A stretch of 64,000 bases of DNA from Capsicum annuum (GCF_002878395.1 NC_061114.1:163787884-163851883), one strand, 5' to 3'; positions 50,901 through 63,322 are shown, counted from the stretch's first letter. The notes: generated by a model not told the origin, from the sequence alone. Made by a program: numbers and translations.

Positions 50901-53415
50901 ACCTCGTATTTTTTCTAGATTAATTTCATCCCTAGAAGGTCAGGGATTAGCTTTTAAAATAAATATCTTTTTATTTTATAAGGAGTTTTTCAAGATTTTG
51001 CCTTTCCATTATGTGGAAAATTGAATAAGCTTTCCATCGATACCAAATTCTCTCAATTTCGACACTCAGTGAATGAGTTATGACGTTTTTAAATTGACAA
51101 TGTGCCACCTGGACACTTGGCGCATCGCGGAGGAGGGACAAATGACAATCGTCAAATTCCAGTGGCCCTTCGCGATAACCTCGCATCGCGGAGGAGCCCA
51201 AACTTCCATTTATCAAAAACCGGTAGCCCAACGCGATGGTGGTGCGTCGCGCTAGTAGCCAGAATGGCAAAACTATAGGGCACCACGATAGCTCCGAATC
51301 GAGGAGAATGCCCAGTTCCCACTCGTCCTTTTCCAGTGAGCCACCACGATTGTGGCACGTCGCGGTGGCCAACCAAATCGAGAAAAATATTATGTTTTTC
51401 AGTTTTGACTTAAAGTTTAAAGAGGGCATTTTGGTCAATTTCCAAGGCCCCAATTCGTCCAAAATAAGGAGTTAAACCCCTTCTAAGCACTTTATGCCCA
51501 ATTTCATCCTTTTTCTCTCAAAGCAAAATCCTAAAGCTCATACTTTTTCACTAAGAAATCCAATTTCTCCATTAATTCTCCAAAGTATTTCAAGACCAAG
51601 GATACATAGTTCAAGATTAAGAATTTTCAATTCAAGAACTCTAAGAACTAATCTTCAAAAGCATCATAGGAATCCAAGATTCAGGCTTTCTCATCTAAGA
51701 TCATCGATTAAGGTATGTGGGATTATGAACAAGGACAATCCTTTCATCCTTGTGCCCAAAACTTATTTTAATTCCATTTTTACTGAATTTTTATATGATT
51801 TCTCATGAAATCCAAGTTAGGGTTTATACCCATTATTGTTATTTACAAGTTTATGAGATTTTCAGTGATTTAGAAGTTGAATTACATGATTATGTTCATA
51901 TTTTCATGAATATTGCATAAATTTCCAGATTTTGAATTAATTTATCAATGTTTACATTATCAAGTATGAATATTATGATATTTTAACATGAGTTTGATGA
52001 ATGGGTCACTAAGCCCTAATTAAAGATTGCTATTTCAAGATTTGTTGTGCTATAAACACCCTATGACTAGATTCCTTTTCAGATTATTGATAAAGATTTG
52101 ACCTTTTGGTCTCAAAATAGCTATGAAATCCACTTTACAGATTCAAATTACAGAATTAGCTTTACAAATATACAGTTGTTTTCATTATAAACCATTATAC
52201 TATTTTAAAGTGTATTCAGAATGAGCATACAGATTTAATGGGAGTAGTATTTAGCACCGAGATGGGTACGTTACTACGGTTTCATACCCAGAACTACGTG
52301 CCAACGTAGGATTTAGATTGTTTCTACTTCTACGGGGATGATAGATATGTTATCACTTAGATAGGTTATACTCCCTCGTAAGAGTATGACTCCTCTCCCC
52401 AACGTGAGAATTCCTCCTTAGGGGGACAAGAACGTTGGACTCCATGAATGCTCACATGGTTTATGTCGGTTAGAAGAATCTCCTATGCAGAATAAGTTTT
52501 CAGATTTCTAAACCCCTAAGATAAAGTATTTTCTCTACAACTTTAAAGTTCTTGAATTAAAAATATAGCTTTTAGAAAAGGACTAATTTTAGAAAACTAA
52601 GTTTAAAGGCTCACAAATTTTACTCAGATTATGCTTTACAGAATGATATTAGCTACAGACTTCAACTTTCAGATTTCAGAATTTAGAGTGAGTCCTTTCT
52701 ACTCTTAGATAGTATGATTTAAAGAGAGAACACAAGTACATCTTTCAGAACTAAATGTTGTGACTCACTAGATTTATAAAGTATGATTGATTTATGATTC
52801 ATGATTTCAGCATTTCAGATATTCTATCTTATGTGAGTCATTTATATTTAGAATGAATTATTTTACAAATTATGATGATGAGATGATGTTTTACTTATGC
52901 ATTTCACCCTCATATAGTCAGTACGTCCTCAAAGTACTGATCCACATATATGTCTATGTGCTATATTGTCTCATAATGTAGGTACGAGTTATAACATGTA
53001 TACCATATTCAGACAGTTGCAAATTCCAGTCAGCAGATGATGAGTCCTCCTACTTCAGGGACTTTAGTTAGATGTTATTTATGTACTTTACTTTCTTACT
53101 CAAATGTATTGATTAGTGGTATTAGAGTCGCGCCCCAACTATCTATAGTCAGTATAGTAGAGGCTTCACATATGTCAGTTAGAGTCAGTTATGTAATTTC
53201 AGTCCCTTTTTTCAGACTTTATCAGAATGTAAAATGGTGTTAGTATTGTATTTTTCATAGATTCCATCATTTTTATGTTTCCGCACAACAAGCTCAGTCA
53301 TTTTATATATATTTTATCAGTTGCTTAACAATATTCCAGTTCATGGGTTAGCTTAGGATCACTTGTGGTCCTACGCACCGTATGACGTCTTGGAACAGAT
53401 TTTTAGGGCGTTACA
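50895..53415 (+). repeat. 3' LTR, 2521 bp
   Basis: Starts TGTAACACCTCG and ends TAGGGCGTTACA. The first 78 bp differ from the 5' LTR at about 8 positions, while stretches further in (for example 51840-51900) are nearly identical. The divergence suggests an insertion older than the Copia element at 1849-7416. Confidence 0.92.
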
Positions 53416-53606
53416 CTTTTGTATCATTCGTGTCATTTTCTTTCCTGCCAAAGATAATTATTGTTTCATACTTAGTACTTCCTTGGTTCATCTTTATTTG
53501 TCCACTATACTAAAAATAAATATTCAATAATACTTGTCCAATCAGAAATATCAGATAGTTATCCATTTCTACGTAGAATAAGATACAAAATAATTTTTTT
53601 TTGACA
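53416..53606. other. short spacer between two retroelements
   Basis: AT-rich DNA between the 3' LTR and the next LINE. 'tacttccttggttcatctttattt' near 53490 resembles one end of a Stowaway MITE, but the other end is absent. Confidence 0.4.
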
Positions 53607-54783
53607 GGGTTGCACCAGGAGTCGATTCTTAATCCATTTTTATTAGCCTTTGTGATGGATTTATTGACGCAATGTATTCAGGGGGTGCCTTGGAGTATGT
53701 TATTTAGTGATGATGTAGTGATAATTAATGAGATCCAGAGAGGAGTTAATAGTAAGCTGAACATTTGGAGACAGACCCTAGAGTCTAAAAGGTTTAGGAT
53801 AAGCAAGTTCAGTGATTTGATGCATGAGCCTGACGTGGAAGTGAAACAAAATTCTCAAGTAATTCGAAAGAGAGATAATTTCAAGTATCCTGAGTCTATG
53901 ATTAAGAGAAATGGAGAGATTGATGGGAATGTCATGCACCATATTGGTGTTGTATGGTTGAAGTGGAGACTTCCTTTGAGAGTCTTGTGTGATAGAAAAG
54001 TGTCTCCTAAGCTTAAAGGTAAGTTCAACAATGTAACTGTCCAATCAGATATGTTGTATAAAGTGGAGTGTTGGCCATTTAAAAATTCCCATATCCAAAA
54101 GTTAAAAGTGATAGAGATGAGAATGTTAATATAGATGTGTGGACTCACTAGAAGAGAAGGTAGGAGTGTCTTTGGTGGAAGAGAAGATGCGAAAAATGAG
54201 GTTGGGATAGTTCAAACATGTTATGAGGAAGGGCACGGATGCCCTAGTATGGAGGTGTGAGAGAGTATCTATGAATGATTTCAAGCGGGGCAAAGGTAGG
54301 CTGAAAAAATATTGGAAGGAGGTCATTAGGCATGACATGAAGAAATTATAACTTACGAAAGACATAGCCCGTAATAGAAATACGTGAAGGACATGAATTA
54401 GGGTATATGGTTAGTGGGTAGGAGTGCGCCCTAGTTAGGAGTGCTTTGTTTGTGGTTGTACCTGTAGTCATAGTGGTATGCATTTATCTACTAGTTCTTT
54501 GTTCATGGTGTTTTGCTAATATTTGTGATTTAGAATAGATAGTTTATAGTAGTACTCTATGGGTGTCTGCTTTCTTTTATTATTTAGTGGTGTGCTACCA
54601 TTTTTTGTTGTTTGTTTTTATGTTTTTGTTTGTTTGTTTGCCATACTGTTAGTTGTCTTATGTCGGGGGTCTATTGGAAACAACACCTCTACTTCATCTG
54701 AGGTAGTGGTATGAACTGCCTACACTTTACCCTCCTCAGACCTCACTTTATGAGAATACACTGGGTATGTTGTTGTTGTTGTT
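53607..54783 (+). mobile_element. RTE-clade LINE, 5'-truncated, plus strand
   Basis: It begins inside the reverse transcriptase at 'GLHQESILNPFLLAFV'. The catalytic motif reads 'MLFSDDVVII', so FADD has become FSDD. The frame continues through '[14 protein letters not shown]' to 'WPFKNSHIQKLKVIEMRML' and stops at 54132-54134, where other copies go on with 'RWMCG'. The 3' UTR ends in (TTG)n at about 54766-54783. No target duplication was seen. Confidence 0.9.
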
Positions 54784-54840
54784 ATCCTTAGTTATTAATT
54801 ACAATCATTAATCAATACATTTCTCAAATCATTTGATTAA

Positions 54841-55916
54841 GAAAAAAAAGCTTAAGTATGTCATTGAACTACTAGAAATGACTCATTTATGTCATCTGTT
54901 ATATGTTTGTCTTATCTATGCCACCGTCTTTACAAAATTAACTTATATCACTGTCATTATAAAAGGGTTCATTCATGCCATTATTTTTTAACGATAATTT
55001 TGTAAAAAAAAATGACACATGCTGATCCATGTCAAAACAATTGGCTCGTGTTTGAGTCATTGGACATGGAATGGTCAGTCAGTTATTTTAATTTTATTTT
55101 CTTTCCTAATTTGGACCATTTTGGTCCAGCTAGTTTAGATACAATTCATATATCATACCGGAATAGTTCATATATCATATTGACACAGTTCGTAAAAAAA
55201 TAGAACAACGAAATTATAGGCAGAAATTATATCATTGTTAAATGGAATGTGCATTTTTTAATACGATGTGCACATAATTTATATCATTATTGTATAATAT
55301 ATATATATGAATAAGATGCATATAAAAATTATATCTTTACTGTATGTAATATATATTTGTATAAGATATATATCGAATTTGTATTAGTATAGTATAAAGC
55401 TGCCAGCAAATGGTTAGAAAATAAAGTTAAAATTCAATGGTTATTTTCGTGTCCATAGTTTCAACCGAAGTATTATTTGTGTCATTTTTCCTTTTGCAAA
55501 ATTATTTTTGCCATGTGATCTCTTATTACAGTCTATATCACCAAATTCAAATCAATCAATATCACTTACAATCAAAATTAAAAGTCGAACCTATTAAAAT
55601 GATATTCGATCCATATCGTAAATAAAAATTGAACTTATTAAAAATAAAAATCAGACCCATTAATTATGTTCAATTTTATTTTAATGATTTGATTTTTAAT
55701 TTTGATTTTAAGCAATATTGAATGATTTGAATATGGTGATGCGGACCTCTAATAAGAGGTTACGTGGCAAAAATAATTTTGCGAAAGCATCATTAAAAAA
55801 TAATGACACAAATAAACCTTATGGCAACGACAGTGACATAAATGAGCCAAACTTATAAGGGTGGTGACATAGATGAGTCATTTCTAGTAGTTCAATGACA
55901 TATTGAACTTTTTCCC
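54841..55916. mobile_element. non-autonomous Mutator-like element, 1076 bp
   Basis: Long inverted ends: the left 'tatgtcattgaactactag' and 'aaatgactcatttatgtca' match the reverse complement of the right end, and weaker similarity continues for about 190 bp ('gtcattattttttaa'). The flanking 9-mers tttgattaa (54832-54840) and tttagttaa (55917-55925) agree at 7 of 9 positions, fitting a decayed Mutator target duplication. The interior has no transposase. Confidence 0.75.
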
Positions 55917-55925
55917 TTTAGTTAA

Positions 55926-56705
55926 TTATATTCAAAAGGTGATATGATAAAACTACCCCTATCATTTACCGTTTCTTAAATTATGTGTCAAATTAATAAT
56001 GAACAACTATTAATTGACGGAGAAAGTAGATTCTCAGAAATATTTTTTCTTACGATAACAAGTTATTTAAAAATAAGAAATATATATTATCGAAGTTGGA
56101 AAAATATGATTTACAAGTGGTAATCCACAATATGCTATCCTTACCATTCAACACATTCTATCTTCATCCTATCTTTGGAGCGCCCCTCCTCACCACCCTG
56201 CACATTTATCCATCACCCTCACCTCTCATACTATTTATCATGACTATACATAAGTACTTTTAAGATAATATTTTTTTACTTACATACCGAACAAAATAAA
56301 GATAAACAAAAAAATTTTATTTTCAAAGAAAGCATTTTTCAACACACCAAAACAAGATATTAGCTGAGCTTCGCAAATCAAATTATGAAATGACAAAACT
56401 TCACATATAGACATTTTAGACTCCACCTAACTAACTCATGGTCTAGTTTTACTTATTACATTCTATAGATATTAGTTAGTGACCAAATGTATTTAGGATT
56501 CATTTATATAATATAACTAATATTAATTTAAAAGGAAAGTGAGAGTAATTAATGCTCATTACTATCTCCTACTTTCTCCAATATTCTCCTTCTATCTAAC
56601 AAAAAGTGCTGGTGATTCTCCTTTCATAATTGACCCCTTTTTAGTAGAACGTATACAAACCAATTATACTTTATAAAATTGAATTTTAACCAAATGTATT
56701 TATAC

Positions 56706-56741
<36 letters not shown>

Positions 56742-57891
56742 ACATTAGAATTTTATAATTATGTATAATGTATAATATATACATATGCGTATCAACAATA
56801 TATTGTATAAACGTATAATATTATACATATACAATTAAACGAATAAACATATACATATGAAACAAACACATTTGTATAACATATACATATGCATAGCAAC
56901 TATGTATTGAATAAACATATACATATGTATATCAATACTATATTGTATAAACGTATAATATTATACATATACAATTAAATGATTGAATATTTGCATATTA
57001 GGATCCTAATGCGCTAATATTCATTCTAATATGTGATACACAGTGTATAAAAATCAGCGCATGTATATAGAAATAATTATACTTATATTCATACGTATGT
57101 ACATGTATATAGATATGCATATGTATATATACACAAATATAGAACATATACATATGCATAATGTATATATGAACCAACGCATACATACATACATACATAT
57201 ATACACACACACATAATGCATACCCACATACAAAAATCTATGCAACTAAATACAATTAAATCACCTATATACGATTATCAAATTCACTAAAATTGGATCA
57301 AATACCCAATTATGAAAATAACTCATCAAGATTTATTCTATGAAATTGACTCTAATATACAATTCGATTTTCCAATTATACATTCTATTCTATGATAATA
57401 GATGAAATTTTAAGAAATTTAGCGGCTCATTTAGAGAATACCTAAAAAATCAAAAGAAACAAATCTATATACCCGAAAAAATTAAAAATTATCGCAAAAT
57501 CTCCAATACATATCCTCATAGATGTTTAGGGATGAGAAATTACTCTAAAAAATCTTTCATGCAAACCCACAACGGATATTTAGGGGGAGACAAAAAATCA
57601 TTTGATTTGGGAGGAAAATTTTCTTTCAGATATGTTCAAAAATCGTGCATAAGTTAATGGTGCAAACTGCAAGACTAGCCAATTAGCTAAGAAAGAGATT
57701 ATAAAAATTACTTACATAAGAGAGAATATTATTTGTTATATGCATTGCATATTATATTTTTATATAGAAGCCTACAAAAAAATAATTTTATAACTAACAA
57801 ATAACTATGTAGGATAATTTTTTTAAAATCTTAACCATACCATGTAATTAAGAATTTTTTTAATCTATGATGTGTAGTTTTTCCTTACGAG
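55926..57891. other. AT-rich intergenic DNA with TA and ATACAT repeats
   Basis: No gene seen. (TA)n at about 56708-56738. 'attgtataaacgtataatat' and the following bases recur at about 56800 and 56950, a spacing near 150 bp. Short tyrosine/isoleucine-rich minus frames at 56998-57245 come from 'atacat' repeats. Confidence 0.6.
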
Positions 57892-58573
57892 AAATCCCAC
57901 ATCCAGAAGTTAAAGGTGGCGGAGATGAGGATGTTGTGATGGATGTGTAGTCATATCAGAAAAGATAGGTGATGAATGAGATTATTTGGGAATAGGTGGG
58001 AGTGACTTTGGTGGAGGATAAGATGGGAGAAGTGCGGTTACGTTGGTTCGGGCACGTGATGAGAAGGGGTTCTGATGCTCCGGGGAGGAGGTGTGAGACA
58101 CTGGCTATGGATGATTTTAGGCGGGGTAGAGGTAGACCGAAGAAATAATGGAGGGAGATGATTAGGCATCATATGGAGCAGTTACAACTTGCGAAGGACG
58201 TGACCCTTGATAGGAAGGTGTGGAGGAGGCGGATTAAGGTAGAGGGTTAGGGGGTGGGAGTGCGTCGGTAACAGTAGGGGAGTGTTCCTTATTTGTGTCT
58301 GAATTTTCTTGTTCGTGGTGTTGAGTGATGTCTGTGATTTCAGATTTATAGTTTTAGTATTATCTTGTGGATCTAGTATTATCTTGTGGCTAGCGTTGTT
58401 AGTTTATATACATTTATGTTTTGTGTTTGTTATATTGTTATTGGTTCTAAGTCGGGAGTCTATTGGAAACAACCTCTCTGCTTCACCTGAGGTAGTGGTA
58501 TGGACTGCGTACACTTTACCATCCCTAAACCCCACTAGGTGGGAATACACTGGGTATGTTATTGTTGTTGTTG
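57892..58573 (+). mobile_element. RTE-clade LINE 3' fragment, plus strand
   Basis: Contains only the end of ORF2 and the 3' UTR. Across frame breaks one can read '[14 protein letters not shown]', '[15 protein letters not shown]', '[17 protein letters not shown]' and '[11 protein letters not shown]', the conserved RTE C-terminus, then the 3' UTR and a (TTG)n tail. At about 680 bp it is a strongly 5'-truncated insertion. Confidence 0.9.
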
Positions 58574-59538
58574 AAATTAAATCGCCGGACCAAAAATTGG
58601 ATTCTTGGGCTATCAATATTTTCATCCATCATATATGGAGATTGCCTTCCACTCCTTTGTCCCAGACACATCCTAAACATAAAATAAAAGTTTAAAATTA
58701 AATTATTTCTAAACTAATATGTTATAGTTATAATTGAAAAAGAAAGTAGACCTGATAAAATGGGCTATGGAGTATTTTTTATTTTTATTTGTTTTGCATA
58801 AAATTATTAGAAATGAATAAATATAATCAATGTAAAACTATACAACCTTATGCAAAGTTGGGTGTGTTTAGTATGAAAAAAAATATTTTTCATTAAAATC
58901 TCTTCTTATTTATTTTCTAGTGTTTAATAAGTAAGCAAGAAAAATCTTATTTCAAAAATATTTATATATAATCTTACTCAAATTATAAATGTGGGAGGGT
59001 GTGGGGCGGCAAGGGTGGTATGGGCAAAGGGTACAGATTGGGATTTGGGAGTGTTGGTTGGGTGAGAGAATATAATAAATATAGAATATCATTTATAGAT
59101 TTATTTATTCTATATTTAGAAGTCACTTTTCAGTTTTCACATTTTTAAGAAACCTATTTATTGGGAGAAATTAATTTTTTAACAATTTTATCTAACCAAA
59201 CATTGAAAATAAGAAAATATTTTCCAAAACGAACTCTCCGGAACACCAAATACATCCTACAGCATAGTTGTTTTTGTAGTATACTGCTCCGTGGGTCTGA
59301 TATTATTTGTCCACTTCTTTATATGCCTTTAAAAAATAATAAACAAGAATGATATTTTTTTCTAATTACCCTTTAATCCTTTGTAATATACTCTACTTAT
59401 GTGCCTTACTCGTCAATAGACCCAATACTAAGATTAACAATTGAAGAACTTTCTTGAAACGTTACAATATTTATACTTTCAAATGAATTAATTTTAAAGA
59501 TAAAATAAAAAATAAAAATTCTATCTTAATTTTATATT
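58574..59538. other. AT-rich intergenic DNA
   Basis: No gene. 'actgctccgtgggtctgatatt' near 59283-59305 resembles one terminus of a Stowaway element; no partner end was found. Confidence 0.5.
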
Positions 59539-60182
59539 GGCAAAATGGTTCGATAGACCCCTATACTATGTCGGTTTTGTAAGTTGGATATTTCTACTTA
59601 TATGTTTGTCATTTGGACCCCTGATCCCACTAAAAAAGCAACATTTTAAACACTTTTTTACTGAGTGTAATACACTCTCGTCAGGTTAGCTGTCATGTCA
59701 GCTTCCACGTCTGCCATGTCAGTTGTCACACCAGCCGCCACATCATTTTAAGTATTACATTAAATTTTATGTTATTTTTAAAATGATACACAAGAAATTA
59801 AATATTAAAATAAACTTAATTAAATAAATTCTTCTTATAAATTGTAGAAATTCTAATACACAAACACAATAAATTTTTAATTTAAATTAATTTAAATTTT
59901 CAACTATAAATTTAAATCTTTAATTATAAATTCTAATACACAAACACAATAAATTTAATCAAACATCAAATTTATTCTAAATAATTGAAATTTCTCTCCA
60001 ATTAATTTAAAGTTTTAACTATAAATTCACATACACAAACATAATGAATTTTTAATTTTTATTTAAATATCTTTAACAATTTGTAAAAGTTACAAAATTA
60101 ATCCTAAATAAAATAAAAAATTTAAATTGAGAAAGTGAATAAAAAAATTTAAAAAGTAAAACAACAATAATTTATTTTTTTT

Positions 60183-60790
60183 AACAATGAACAAAAACAA
60201 CAATATCAACCACAGGCCCTCTTCAGGATATATAAATATATTTTTTTTGACAATGAACAACAACAATATCAACCAGTGGAAATCCTCATCAGAATCAAAA
60301 CATGCCTGGAAGAGATATGCCCTCTACAAATTATCAATAGGCCATTATAGATACGTAAGGAGTTTGTATTTCTTGAATTTTATATATCGTCGTTGATAGG
60401 ATGTTTGGGTGCTCGTAGTGGTTGAATGGTGCAATAGGATATGTTTTTTTGGTATGCATTACACAATGCTAAAGATCATTCTCATCCTGTTGCATTTGCA
60501 TTGCACTGCTACTATCTGAATATTCGTTCAGTTCATCGATTCAAAAAAACAAAAACAATATTAACCAGCAAAGACCCTCTATAGGGAACAACAACAACAA
60601 TTTTTATTTTACAATGAACAACAACACTATCATTCACAACAAAGACCTTCTTCAGGGATATATAATTTTTTTTTAACAATGAACAACAACATCAACCAGC
60701 AAAGACTAACTTCAGGGAACAACATTTTTTTTTTTTACAATGAACAACAACAACAATATCAACCACAACAAGGACAACGGATATATGATG
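60183..60790 (+). repeat. ~65-bp tandem repeat with 'acaatgaacaacaac'
   Basis: 'acaatgaacaa' occurs at about 60184, 60250, 60611, 60676 and 60736, followed by 'tatcaacca' and 'agaccctcttcaggga' or variants. A partial unit lies near 60546. Spacings are 60-66 bp within two clusters separated by about 300 bp of unrelated sequence. Confidence 0.82.
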
Positions 60791-60819
60791 ATGAAGAAAA
60801 AGAAGACAAAGAGAGATCC

Positions 60820-61380
60820 TTGGGACTGTGGGGTAGGGGCGTTAATGGTGATGGCCATGACAGCCATAGTTGGACGGGAGGACGGGGTGAAGAGGTGAGG
60901 TGGGGCTGGCTGGATGGAGGAGGGGGGAGGGGAAGGTGAACAATGTGTGATTACATGCGTTTTTTTGGGCGCATAATTTAAAAAAGAACATTTATAATAT
61001 TTAAAATAATTAAAAAATAATAAATTAAAAAAAATCCAAAATCCCCCTTCCCCCAATCCTGTCCAACACCCCAACCCCTCCTCCCCCAGCCCCCACCCCC
61101 ACCCCCACCCCGTCCACCAGCCCAGCACCCTCCCCGCCCCCCTTCCCCATCCCAAAACCACCCACCATTGCAACCTTGAATTGCAATTTGACCATTGCAG
61201 CCCAAGGCTGCTTCACCATTAGAGCCACTCGGGGCCCTGCCCCCCTCCCCCGCACACATCCCAAAACCACCCACCATTGCAACCTTTAATCCCCCACTCG
61301 CCCCCCTCTCCAAAACCCCCAATCGTCCTTCTCCGACACCAAGGTTGGTATTGCCACCATTAACCCCCACCTCCACGCTA
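60820..61380. other. GC-rich segment in the element's loop
   Basis: Strongly GC-rich compared with its surroundings; C-rich on the plus strand from 61040. The phrase 'cccaaaaccacccaccattg' occurs twice, at about 61151 and 61260, so there is a ~109-bp internal duplication. The frames are proline-rich or glycine-rich and match nothing I recognise. It may be captured host DNA. Confidence 0.6.
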
Positions 61381-61790
61381 TAGTCCCCACCATTTTAATT
61401 TACTTTCTCAATTTAAATTTTTTAATTCACTTTCTCAATTTAAATTTGAGTTTTTTTTTTTTTGCAATATTTCTCTATTCAAAAAATTTTCAAGTTTTTC
61501 TTAGGATTTAAATTTAAATTTTGAAATGAAATTAAATTTTTTCTATAATTTTTAAAGTTATTTATTTAATTAATTTTTTTAATATTTAATTATTTATGTA
61601 TCATTTTAAAAATGATGTGAAATTTAATGCAATATTTAAAAATGACGTGAAGGCAATTGTATTACACACAGCAAAGTAGAGTTTAAAATGTAGAGTTTTA
61701 TTGAGTTGAGGGGTTCAAATGACAAATATTTAAGTAGAGACATCCACTTTACAAATCAAACCAAGTATAAGGTCATCCATCTATTTTGTT

Positions 61791-62031
61791 TTTTCTTCGT
61801 AACAAAGAAGGACAAAGATTTTCTCTCAATGGTTGAGATTCTTTAATACATCAAGAAAGGAGGGAATATACTTAAGAAATTAAACCACTCTAAGAATGTC
61901 CCAAAGAGCTATACATATCTTAATTAATTAACTAGAGTATCTCTTCTTGATTATGCCCCCTCCAGTTTCTTCCAGACAAAAACTCCGCTCCCTTTTTTTT
62001 TTTTCCTAGAGCATATAGCAAAATTTACATC
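61791..62031. other. 3' flank of the CBM43 gene
   Basis: AT-rich; probably holds the 3' UTR of the minus-strand gene that ends at 62032. No poly(A) signal can be fixed. Confidence 0.5.
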
Positions 62032-63322
62032 TCAACTTCCTGAGTACATGAGAAGAAGAATCATGGCAATTTTCAACCACATAATGCTTAAGCTTTCTTT
62101 GGAAAATGGAGGTGCTGCAGACTTCATGTCCTCAATCCTTTAGACAAAACAAAGAAAGAGGAGGCCAGTTAATAGGGTTGCTTAGGTAATTTCATATGTA
62201 TGTTATGTTGCTCGGATCTTTTAAAAATATTATAATATTTGTGTCGGATCCTTCAATAATGAATAATTTCAAAAGATGCAACAGATCTAGTGATATTTTT
62301 AAAAAATTCGAACAACACAATATTTCATGAAGAGAGAAATTACAAATAATAGTCGATATTACCTGGGACCGGATGTAGCATAAATACATTTTTCATGACC
62401 TAAAACATATAACAATGTAAATGTTAGAGCATTATGTTTACCATGCCTTTCAACAAAAACAATCATTTCCTTTTTCCATAAAATGAGACATTTTACCCAT
62501 CATAAATAAGTTGGCCTTAATTTTTGCAGCTTAGTAATCGAATTTATGCCAAGTGCTCCATAAGTTCTGGACCTTATTTGTGGGATATTATAACACGAAA
62601 TATAAACTTATGTCCCGTAAAAAATTAATTTGTTATGAGAGGCATAAATTAAAAACCAACATAAAATAGCGGAAAAGTGCAAATGACCCCTTCAATTCAA
62701 ACAAGTTAAGAACATGGGAACAACAGTAAATAACATAAAAAAGCTAACCAATGTCTCTTGTTGAACAACAAATCAAACATTTTCTACAGACAGGTTTTAC
62801 ATTCACGAAATAGTGAAGAACACAATTTTGCATTAACATACACAATATAATCCCATGAATGGGGTCAGGAAGGTACAATTTACTCAAGCTCTAGAGAAGT
62901 TGTTTCCGATTGAAGAACACAATTTATGAGATCAAAATATAATGGACCCAACAATGATAAAGAAAGGCCAAATAGATGCTTACTTGGGTTGATTTTAGTC
63001 AACATAGCAGTTCCTCCGAAGTTGCAAGCAATATCAGAATTTCCATTCTGTTGATAGTAGTTATTGAAAGCAAATGAGGCATGGGATAAAAGTGTATTGG
63101 GCTCAAAGCACGGGCCACCGGCTTGGATGGGCCTGCAATCCGCCATCCCCAATCCACAAGCCCAGTCCAATGCATTCTGTAAATCCAACTGTGGAGCCCC
63201 GGGCCGCGCCACACACCATGTTGTGCCACCAAGGAATGTAATGTTGCCTTCTGGAGGTGATAGACTTGTCATTGGAATAGTTGCATCCTCTTTCTCTTGC
63301 ACCATGCCCTCTACTTTTAGCA
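62032..63322 (-). CDS. CBM43/X8-domain protein, likely GPI-anchored (first exon missing)
   Basis: Three minus-strand exons join in phase: 62984-63322, 62363-62399 and 62032-62137 (GT-AG introns). The protein has an X8/CBM43 domain starting at 'TWCVARPG', with the six expected cysteines (TWC, WACG, ADC, GPC, IACNF, EKC) and the family block 'HASFAFNNYYQ'. The last exon ends in a small-residue stretch ('KSAAPPFS') and a hydrophobic tail 'IMWLKIAMILLLMYSGS', a good GPI-anchor signal. X8 domains bind beta-1,3-glucan, and GPI-anchored members sit at plasmodesmata or the cell surface. The exon at 63322 has an AG acceptor and phase 2, so a signal-peptide exon should lie upstream; I could not identify it. 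It might be a stand-alone callose-binding protein rather than a glucanase. Confidence 0.85.

Larger units (their letters stand above)
44632..53415 (+). mobile_element. large non-autonomous LTR retrotransposon, Gypsy-like
   Basis: The element is 8784 bp, with 2528-bp and 2521-bp LTRs that start TGTAA and end CACA/TACA. A primer site matching initiator-methionine tRNA (TATCAGAGCAC) is just inside the 5' LTR, and a purine tract (AAGGAGGATATA) lies just before the 3' LTR. The 3735-bp interior (47160-50894) has no ORF over 100 codons and no gag, RT or integrase motif. The leader after the primer site and the long LTRs resemble Gypsy chromovirus-type elements of Solanaceae, hence a LARD-like derivative. 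CTTT is shared at 44628-44631 and 53416-53419; a full 5-bp target duplication is not clean. Confidence 0.85.
59539..61790. mobile_element. Mutator-like element with long inverted repeats and GC-rich loop
   Basis: The left arm ('gttttgtaagttggat', 'ctacttatatgtttgtcatt', 'tgtaatacact') matches the reverse complement of the right end up to about 61790 ('tttgatttgtaaagtggat', 'ctacttaaatatttgtcatt', 'tgtgtgtaataca'). Similarity recurs far inside ('tttaaattgagaaagtgaat' near 60121 and its inverse near 61435), so the arms are 400-600 bp with gaps. The loop carries a tandem repeat (60183-60790) and GC-rich DNA (60820-61380). No transposase was seen, and no clear 9-bp duplication. Confidence 0.72.

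Noticed and set aside
56998..57245. Tyrosine-rich minus ORFs
   Set aside because: Translation of 'atacat'/'atgtat' repeats.
59280..59420. Possible Stowaway MITE
   Set aside because: Only one terminus-like motif ('gctccgtgggtctgatatt'); no opposite end or TA pair identified.
60712..61376. Glycine- and proline-rich ORFs of 80-150 codons on both strands
   Set aside because: They arise from the GC-rich loop of an inverted-repeat element; frames overlap on both strands and no domain or splice structure supports a gene.
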